Shown here: in pieces, positions 57,333 to 64,000 of the stretch
How the letters are laid out: the number at the start of each line of letters is the position of its first letter
How positions within the stretch are numbered: position 1 is the stretch's first letter
Assembly: GCA_002917075.1 (NCBI GenBank)
Contig: NTMA01000070.1
Span: 1 to 64,000, forward strand
Reading direction: 5' to 3'
Length of the DNA stretch: 64,000 nt
DNA from: Hawksworthiomyces lignivorus
Taxonomy: Eukaryota; Ascomycota; Sordariomycetes; Ophiostomatales; Ophiostomataceae
Program-made: the position numbers and the translations under genes
The notes under the pieces: generated by a model
Seen by the model: only the letters and a program-made list of their open reading frames with translations
Told to the model about the DNA's origin: nothing
Database searches by the model: none

Positions 57333-58644
57333 ATGGCTACAGACCAACCCAAGAACAAAGTGAAGAAGCTAAACGGCGCTGCCGAAAAGGCGACGCCGAG
57401 AAAATCCAGCAGAATTTCAGATCAGGTTGCCAAACGGAAAGGTGAGTTGGGTTCGTCCAGACGCTTGAAGAATTCGATTTTTGACAGAATTGCCCTTTTT
57501 AGCTACGGAAGATGTGTCTCCCGCGTCTGCAAAGAAGAGGAAGGCTGCAGAGAAGTCTGCCGAGGGTGTCGCTGTGACAAAACTGCCGGAGCAGAAGAAG
57601 ATAAAAGCCGACAAGAAGCCTCAGCCAAAACCCGCCAAGTCGACAAAGAAGACCAATGCAAAGAAAGAGAACGTGGCAAGTGAAGAAGAGGAGGTGGCAG
57701 TAGAAGATGACGACACGACGAAAGCCCTCGTGCAAGAGATCGACGGCGAAGATGCAAGTGAGGATGACGAGACGACTGGCGGTGCCAGTCTCTTTCAGGC
57801 AGGCCAAGACGTAGGTAAAGCGCCGGCAGCTGCGGTGAAGAAAGCCAACCAAGTCAAGGACAGCGGCAAGAACAGCGGCAGCAAGAGCAAGCAAAATGAC
57901 ACGGGGGCTGGCGCTGGGCAGAACGGCGACAAGAAGAAAGAAGGTGGAGAAGGGCAGCAAGACGAAGTGCTTGACGGCATCGTCTACGTCGGCCGCATAC
58001 CACACGGCTTCTTCGAGCACGAAATGCGCAGCTACTTCTCCCAGTTTGGCGATATCCGCCGCCTGCGTCTGTCCCGCAACCGCAAGACGGGCGCCAGCAA
58101 GCACTACGCTTTCATCGAGTTTGCCGACCGCGAAGTAGCCGAAATCGTCGCCAAGACCATGGACAACTACCTGCTGTTCGGTCACTTGCTACGCTGCAGC
58201 GTTGTCCCTCCCGAGCGCATCCCCCCGAACCTGTTCAAGGGCGCCAATCGCCGCTTCAAGGCTGTACCGTGGAGCCGCATGGCAGGCCGCAAGCTGGCCC
58301 TGCCCAAGTCCGAGGCCGATTGGACCAGCAAAATTGGCCGCGAGAGCAAGAAGCGGGCTGCGCGAGCGGCAAAATTGGCAAGCACGCTCGGGTATGAATT
58401 TACGGCCCCAGCGCTGAAGTCAGTAGACACAATCGAGACCTCTGCGGAGACTGCCGCCCAGGAGAGCGGGCCTGTCGCCATTGAGGAGAAGACTGAACAG
58501 CAGCCAGAAGCGCTGGTGGCAGGCAAAGAAGATGACGTTCCTGGTACTTCACCAGCTACGAAAGAGGTCGAGGATGCGCCAGCAGCAACAGAGGCCAAGG
58601 CTGGCAAGGGCAAGAAGGGCAAGGGAAAGAAGACCAAGGCATAA
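57333..58644 (+). CDS. NOP15: nucleolar RRM protein Nop15 (NIFK-like), ribosome biogenesis, 416 residues
   Basis: Nop15 is a nucleolar RNA-binding factor needed for 60S subunit maturation and ITS2 processing. Two exons: 57333-57441 and 57503-58644, with a 61-base intron. Residues 1-190 are Lys/Glu/Ala-rich with basic nuclear-signal clusters (KKRKAAEK) and acidic runs (EEEEVAVEDDD). One RRM lies at about 194-272, with RNP2 IVYVGRI and RNP1-type KHYAFIEF; FFEHEMRSYFSQFGDIRRLR is typical. It is followed by the family-specific PERIPPNLFKGANRRFK and VPWSRMAGRK. The tail is Ala/Glu-rich and ends in Gly/Lys repeats (GKGKKGKGKKTKA). Fungal orthologs have the same long basic N-terminus. High GC. Confidence 0.92.
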
Positions 58645-60207
58645 AAGGCCTAGAAAATAAAGGCGCTACTTTGGTTGTTTAATAATTTTTGCATATAAGG
58701 GTTTATCAAAGTGCTTCTCGTTTGGTTTCCATTTCCAGTAGTGTTTCTTTTTACTGTTGTATACCAGACGGTTGGATACTTTCAAACCACCGACAGATGG
58801 ACGACTGAAGAAGAATCCTAGTATTGTATATTTGAGCTGTTGCTGAGGCAACTCGATGTTCATTCAGATGTATGTGTTATCGATGTTGGAATGTGCGCCC
58901 ATAGCGAACCTGGTACGTCCACAGAGAGTTCAGAAGAAATCTAGGACTGAAGCACCAGGATTATAAAGGGTGCTGGTCTTTCTCCTTCGCCCTCACTGAT
59001 GAAAGTGAAACCACCTTGAAAAGAGCCATGGGAAGAAAAATCAAGGCCTGATTCAGGAAAGACACCCATTATCACCCGAGGGATATAACGAATGCTTGGG
59101 GTTGACGAAGTGTTCAGTTTTGGAGAAAGAAAAGAGAAAAGAAGAAATGAGAGCGCCGAAACGGTCTAAAGAATCGAAAATATTTGGCCCGTGAAGAAAA
59201 GTGGGACGACAAGCGAACCAGAAAAGTCAAGTGTCCCGCGTATGTGCATGCTGCAGATACGGCGTGTACAGCACGAGGAAACGGGTCTAGATAGCCTTTC
59301 AAATACGAGATTAATTCGTTCAATTCCCACAGCCAAGCAGTTGGCAAAGTGAGTCGATGAAGTAGCAGATCCTCCTATCTCGTATTACGTGCCATGCATT
59401 TTGTCAGAATGCAGGTAGAAAACAAATACGAGCAGTGTACGAAGTTGAAACAAGACAATTCCTTGGTTTTGAATGTATCGATAAATCGGATTGATACATG
59501 TATGTCAATAAACGGCGGTTATTTGTGTAAAGGAAAACGTCTCTCCAAGTTGCTTGTCTGGCTTACGTGTACTATTGGCTTGTCGCAAGCTGCTTGGTTT
59601 AGCTTTTTCGCGGCCTTGGCAGAGAGGGGAGGGCGCTGTAATACGCAATGTGTGCGTAGGAAGACAGCGGGCAAGTTGCGCTGCAACAAGGGCTGGAACA
59701 AGCTGGAACATGCTGTGCGTGGGAACCTTTTGCCACGGAAAATAAGGCCGCACCTGTTTGCTTTGCCCTTTCTTCTAACTCATTAGAGGAAAATACAGGT
59801 AAATAGATGCATACATGTTTTAGAACGACCTCGATTAAGTACCACCAGAAAAGACAGAGGGCTCACGATCCATGCTCCCGCTCTGCGAAACATATACCGC
59901 GTACTTGACACCGTCCATCGATCGAAAAACGGAGAGCACAACTCTCAAGAAGACACCCGCCCCATCATAAGCCCAGAGGCTAACCAATACGACGCGCAAA
60001 ATATACCCGGCAGGCCAATCGCTGCCACTAGAAACAAAAGGGAAAAGGAAAGGAACAACTACTGAGGTTGCAGGCAGAAAACGGAGCTTTACCCCTTCCA
60101 TAACCACTACAACTGGCCTCTCTCCATCTGCTGTCGTTTCATTTTCAGTTTTCTGCTCCTTTCTATTATTATCATTCGCCGTTCAATCCCACTGGTGACC
60201 CAGCGTG
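58645..60207. other. intergenic region, nothing recognised
   Basis: About 1.56 kb between NOP15 and RUD3, both on the + strand. Open frames such as 59394-59786 (130 codons) and 59835-60107 (minus) overlap frames on other strands and lack recognisable domains. Sequence from about 60,100 is the pyrimidine-rich RUD3 leader. Confidence 0.6.
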
Positions 60208-62333
60208 ATGGCAACCGCCGCACCACCTCTACTGGCACCACAAAACGACAGCGCCGCGTCGAATGGCCAAGCAGGTTCGTTGTCATTCTAGCAATCGTCA
60301 ACTCTTCCTTCCCTTTTCCTTTGAACACGGACCGGCTTACCCCTGCTAGGTGCCAAGAAAAAGAATAGGAAAAAGAAGTCCACAGCAGCCAAAGCCGCCG
60401 CCGCAGTGGCCGCCACAGCACCCCCAACAGAAGCGACCGCCCCTGTAGTCTCCACCGAAACTGATCCACGGCATGGTCTCGACCATGACGACGTCGAAGC
60501 ACCAGACAAGCCGGAAGACGACTCTGTGGTAAGTGCTCTTAATTTCCTTGCGCATCACCCCGAGAGTAACGGAGTGAAATCATCAAACTGCGGGATAGAT
60601 TGAATAACAATGGAGAATGACTAGAGGGAAGAGGCAGCTTCCAATGACAGCGACTCGCATTCGAATCCAAAAAAAACCCAGACCAACGGAAACGGGCATG
60701 TGCGAAGCAGCTCGACGACAAACGGCCATTCACTAGCATTGCATACTAAGCAGAAAGAAGACCGCAACGACGAAGAAGGAGAAGACGACGACAGGGGCGA
60801 CAAAGAGATCAGCGCTACGGCTGCCGCTGCCGCCGATAACACGAATCTCAGAGCCGAAGAGAGCAATGGTGGTGTGCCATCATCAACGCCGCCAACAGCT
60901 ACAACCACATCCAAGACGACGAACGAAACCACCGCAATGTCACAAGATCCGAGCAGCAGCGAAGGTGCTCTTCGCGCCGAAGTGGACCGGCTCCGGCAGC
61001 AGGTAGAAGAGCTGCAGAAGGCGCAAGAAACCCAGAAGGAAGAGACAGATCAGCTGCGGACTGAACTTGAGGAGAGCGAGGCCGGGCGGGAACAGGCCGA
61101 GACCCAGTACCAAAATCTGCTAGGCCGCGTGGAGAAAATCAAGGAGACGCTGGGCGACCGACTGAAGCGGGATAAGCAGGAGCTCGAAGAGGCCAAGGAC
61201 CGCATTGAGGAGCTCGAAGCACAAAACGAGAACCTGCGCCAGGACGGCAGCAATGCAGAAGCTGTTGCTGCTGCCGCCAAGGCCCAGGTCGAGCGCCTGC
61301 AAAAGGAACTGGACGACATAGAACACGAGCATGAGCGCGAGCACACGGCTATGCGAGGGCGGGCCCAGCTGTCTCAGCAGAACTGGCAGCGTGAAAAGGA
61401 GGAGCTGACGAGGCAGCTTCAGCAAGTTCGCGCAGAGCTCGAATCCACGAGCGGGGCCATGGGCGAATGGGAAGTCATTGCCATGGAGGAGCGCTCCATC
61501 CGAGAGAGCCTGACCGAAAAAGCTGCCGACTTAGACGAACAGCTGCTGGTCGCGCGGGAGCAGCTCCAACGAGCCGTCGAGGAGCGCGACGACCAGTCTC
61601 GTGCCGTCGACAGCTTGCAGCGTGCGCTGCAGGAAATACAAGAGGCGCGGAAGCGCGAACTGCGCGAGATGGTCGAGTCATCCGAAGCTCAGCTGGAGGC
61701 AGCCAAGACTCGCGCCCAACAAGCTGTCACAGCGGCTGAATCAGCCGTGGCAGAGGCGGAGACATTGCGCCATGAGCTGGAACGAATGTCTCCGTTTGAG
61801 CGAGAGGTGAAGGAGAAGAACCTGCTCATCGGCAAGCTGCGCCATGAAACCATTGTGCTCAATGACCACCTCACAAAGGCTCTACGGTATATCAAGAAAA
61901 ACAAGCCGGAAGAGAATGTGGACAGGTATGGTTTTTTTTTCCCATCCATTCAAGATGTGGTAGACTAACGATGGGCAGACAAGTTGTTACCAACCATTTG
62001 TTACAGTTTTTGGCACTTGACCGGTCTGATCCAAAAAAGTTCCAAGTCCTGCAGGTCATTGCCGGGATGCTCAACTGGACCGACGAGCAGAAAGAGAAAG
62101 CCGGCCTTGCTCGTCCCGGAACTTCTAATAGCACTTTGCGGCTGCCCACATCACCATTCCACCGCACACCTAGTACACCGTCATTAAATGCCGAGTTCTT
62201 TTCGGAACCGACGCCAACAGGAGGGAAAGAATCCCTCGCCGATTTATGGGCTGGTTTCCTCGAGCGAAGCGTAGAAGAAGCAGCCTCGGAGTCTTCAAAT
62301 CCGCCATCACGCAAAGGGAGTTTGCCTAGATAA
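60208..62333 (+). CDS. RUD3: Golgi coiled-coil protein Rud3 (GRAB domain), 633 residues
   Basis: Rud3 is a cis-Golgi golgin recruited by the GTPase Arf1 through its GRAB domain and involved in ER-Golgi traffic. Four exons: 60208-60274, 60350-60528, 60625-61925 and 61979-62333; the joins keep frame. The N-terminus is basic then acidic (GAKKKNRKKKST, HDDVEAPDKPEDD). A long coiled coil runs from about residue 200 to 470 (RAEVDRLRQQVEELQKA, QVERLQKELDDIEHEHE). The GRAB domain follows at about 474-550 (KEKNLLIGKLRHETIVLNDH, LTKALRYIKKNKPEENVDRQ) and crosses the last intron into VVTNHLLQFLALDRSDPKKF. Intron 1 has donor GTTCGT, as in RPC17. The tail is Ser/Thr/Pro-rich. It converges on the membrane-protein gene at the right edge. 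Confidence 0.92.
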
Positions 62334-63004
62334 TGAGGGAGTTTAGGATACAGTTGTTGGGGCCTGGTAGTAAAAACTTTTTTCTTTTGCTTTTCTTAAA
62401 GGATTGTTTTTCTTGGCATTAGCGATATTGGTTGAATACCGTCTTCGGTGCCGACTGAATAGATTTCTGGTTACATAAAAGAAAGACACATCTGCAACAC
62501 TTCGTGTGTTGTGTTATATTCTATGAAAAAGAAAGGGTTTTGGATCGGCTTTATTCAAAGAAGCAAACTCGTTAAAGTGCGTCGAGGGGAGTGCGAGAAT
62601 GGGAAAACATCGTGTGACACGTTCTGGTTTTCAAATCATCGGATAAGGGAGAATAAAGAGCAAGAGACACGCTCTTTGGGGGGAAGGGGGTACTACTTTT
62701 TGTCTTCATACATTCCACTTCACAGAAAGCGGCCTCAACACGGGACAGCAGCTGCAGTCAGTGATCTTCTGGGGGCCAGATAATACACAGATTCAAAATT
62801 AAATAAAACATGCTGCGCGAGATTCCTTTGCAGTGAGCGTTGTCGAATGCTAAGTTCACAGGCAAGCTGTTTAAAGACGAACCAAGGAAATCAAAAGAAT
62901 TCATTCAGTCTCAGAAACGCCTCAAATGATGGTTTGTAGAACTCCAAAAGCTGCAACAAGAATACAAAGAAAGAAGCTATGCTGTCTATTTCCCTGAACT
63001 ATCT
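62334..63004. other. spacer between convergent genes, nothing recognised
   Basis: About 670 bases forming the 3' flanks of RUD3 and the edge gene. One open frame of 90 codons (62511-62783) has no recognised domain. Confidence 0.6.
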
Positions 63005-63707
63005 CTAATTTCTCTTTGTACCATTTTCCGATCCTGCTGGCTTACCAGACCGTGACCGAACCACCTGAGGCCTCTGCTCCTGCTGCTGCTGTTGTTGATT
63101 ATGGCTCGGCAGTGCGGCCGCCGGCACCACGGTCTGCGCATAGATCTCGGCGTCGCGCTCAATCGTCTGAATGTCGATGCGGTTGAGCAGCGCGTCGTTG
63201 ACTCCCTCGATGACTTCGCGCTCCTCCATGGCCTCTGCCATGAGCATGACCTCGCGGGCCCAGTAGGCCTGGGTGCGCCCGCGCAGATCGGCATCGCGCA
63301 GCGCCGTGTTCTTGACGATGGCGCCGGCGCTCAGCTTGCTCTTGACGCCGGCCAGGACCCGCGTGACGGCCGTGACGCGGTGGGCGGAGGAGGGGGGCGG
63401 CGTCGCGCCGAACAGCACGACGCCCAGCAGGCCGAGCGAGGGCGAGCTGTGGCGGCCGGTGGCGGCCCAGTACAGGATGGCGGCCAGGCCGGCCAGCAGC
63501 GTGCCGCACGCGAGGCCGCGGTAGAGGCGCATGGACCAGAAGAAGGGGTCGATCTCGGCGAGCTGCGTGGAGCGGGCGTTGGCGCGGCGCTCGTAGGTGG
63601 TCACCATGTAGACGTCGAGGACGGCGACGGCGAGGGCGGCGACGGAGGCCGGCGTGCGCCAGCGCCGGATGTGGCTGGCGGCGGCGTCGTAGGAGTTGTC
63701 TGCCGCC

Positions 63708-63741
<34 letters not shown>

Positions 63742-64000
63742 TGCCGTCCGCGCCCGGAACGGCGGGGTGCCCTGCTCGCGCGGAGGACGCAGCTGCCGCG
63801 GAGCCTTTGCCGCGCCGGCCGAGCAGCAGCAGCGGCGACGTGACAAAGGCGATGAGCACCAGGTTGGCGAGGTGCGGGGCCACCAGGTCGACCAAGGCGT
63901 AGTAGAAGTAGGCGTTGGCGCTGAAGGAGCTGCCCTTGCCGCCCGCGGCGTCCACGCCCGTCCCGCCGCAGAAGGGGCAGCCCGCCAGCACGTCCGGCCC
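63005..64000 (-). CDS. fungal multi-pass membrane protein of unknown function, partial
   Basis: The frame is open to the right edge and has no ATG upstream inside the window, so the start lies outside; at least 331 residues are visible. Near the visible N-terminus is a CPFCGG zinc-ribbon-like CxxC. Four hydrophobic stretches follow: YFYYALVDLVAPHLANLVLI, ASVAALAVAVLDVYMVTTYE, RGLACGTLLAGLAAILYWAA and SLGLLGVVLFGAT. After them comes a soluble helical part with charged helices (RGRTQAYWAREVMLMAEAME, REVIEGVNDALLNRIDIQTI) and a Gln-rich, basic tail. A Gly run sits between the first two hydrophobic segments. I recall similar CxxC-plus-four-segment proteins in other filamentous ascomycetes, all uncharacterised. 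Very high GC. Confidence 0.8.
63712..63742. repeat. GCC trinucleotide run in coding sequence
   Basis: An uninterrupted run of CGC/GCC triplets encodes the polyglycine stretch on the minus strand between the first two membrane segments of the edge gene. Such runs vary in length between strains. Confidence 0.8.

Noticed and set aside
1..64000. CRISPR arrays, phage genes, biosynthetic gene cluster
   Set aside because: No regularly spaced repeats and no prophage genes were seen. There is no polyketide, peptide or terpene synthase; one aminotransferase alone does not make a cluster.

Overview
The window is nuclear DNA of a filamentous ascomycete (Pezizomycotina; class uncertain). The evidence is short GT-AG introns of mostly 60-100 bases, long pyrimidine-rich leaders upstream of genes, GC-rich third positions in housekeeping genes, and a recognisable fungal gene set: PIG-H, Pus3, Rpc17, Ate1, Nop15, Rud3 and a PARP6/8/16-like protein. 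I see no bacterial operons, CRISPR arrays, rRNA genes or intact transposons.

Layout. Positions 1-22,484 are almost a gene desert. The only gene I can support there is a single-exon 172-residue serine-rich basic protein (11,012-11,530), with about 11 kb of unexplained sequence on each side. This desert holds homopolymer runs, G/C runs and repeated copies of a short motif, TACGGAGTA. From 22,485 to 28,326 lies a five-exon gene for a 1,860-residue WD-repeat and proline-rich protein. From 29,678 to 38,287 is a compact housekeeping block: PIG-H (+) facing Pus3 (-), an atypical Rho-like GTPase (+) facing Rpc17 (-), and an insertion-bearing PRPP synthetase (+). From about 38,700 to 46,700 is the most accessory-looking part: a possible decayed gene, an intronless class III aminotransferase resembling beta-amino-acid aminotransferases, a PARP-family ADP-ribosyltransferase that appears to lack the C-terminal ubiquitin-conjugating domain of its fungal relatives, and weak tRNA-like relics. 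From 46,795 to the right edge housekeeping genes return: a coiled-coil protein resembling the N-terminus of COG subunits, a Nudix diphosphoinositol polyphosphatase, Ate1, Nop15, the Golgi coiled-coil protein Rud3, and the C-terminal part of a fungal membrane protein running off the edge.

The named genes do not form one pathway. They cover RNA modification and synthesis (Pus3, Rpc17, Nop15), secretory-pathway work (PIG-H, Rud3, perhaps the COG-like protein), nucleotide and inositol phosphate metabolism (PRPP synthetase, Nudix) and protein modification (Ate1, PARP). Spliced gene models were joined by hand from reading frames and splice signals. Each one keeps frame and gives a protein continuous with its family, but none has transcript support here. 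No database search was possible, so family names rest on motif recognition.
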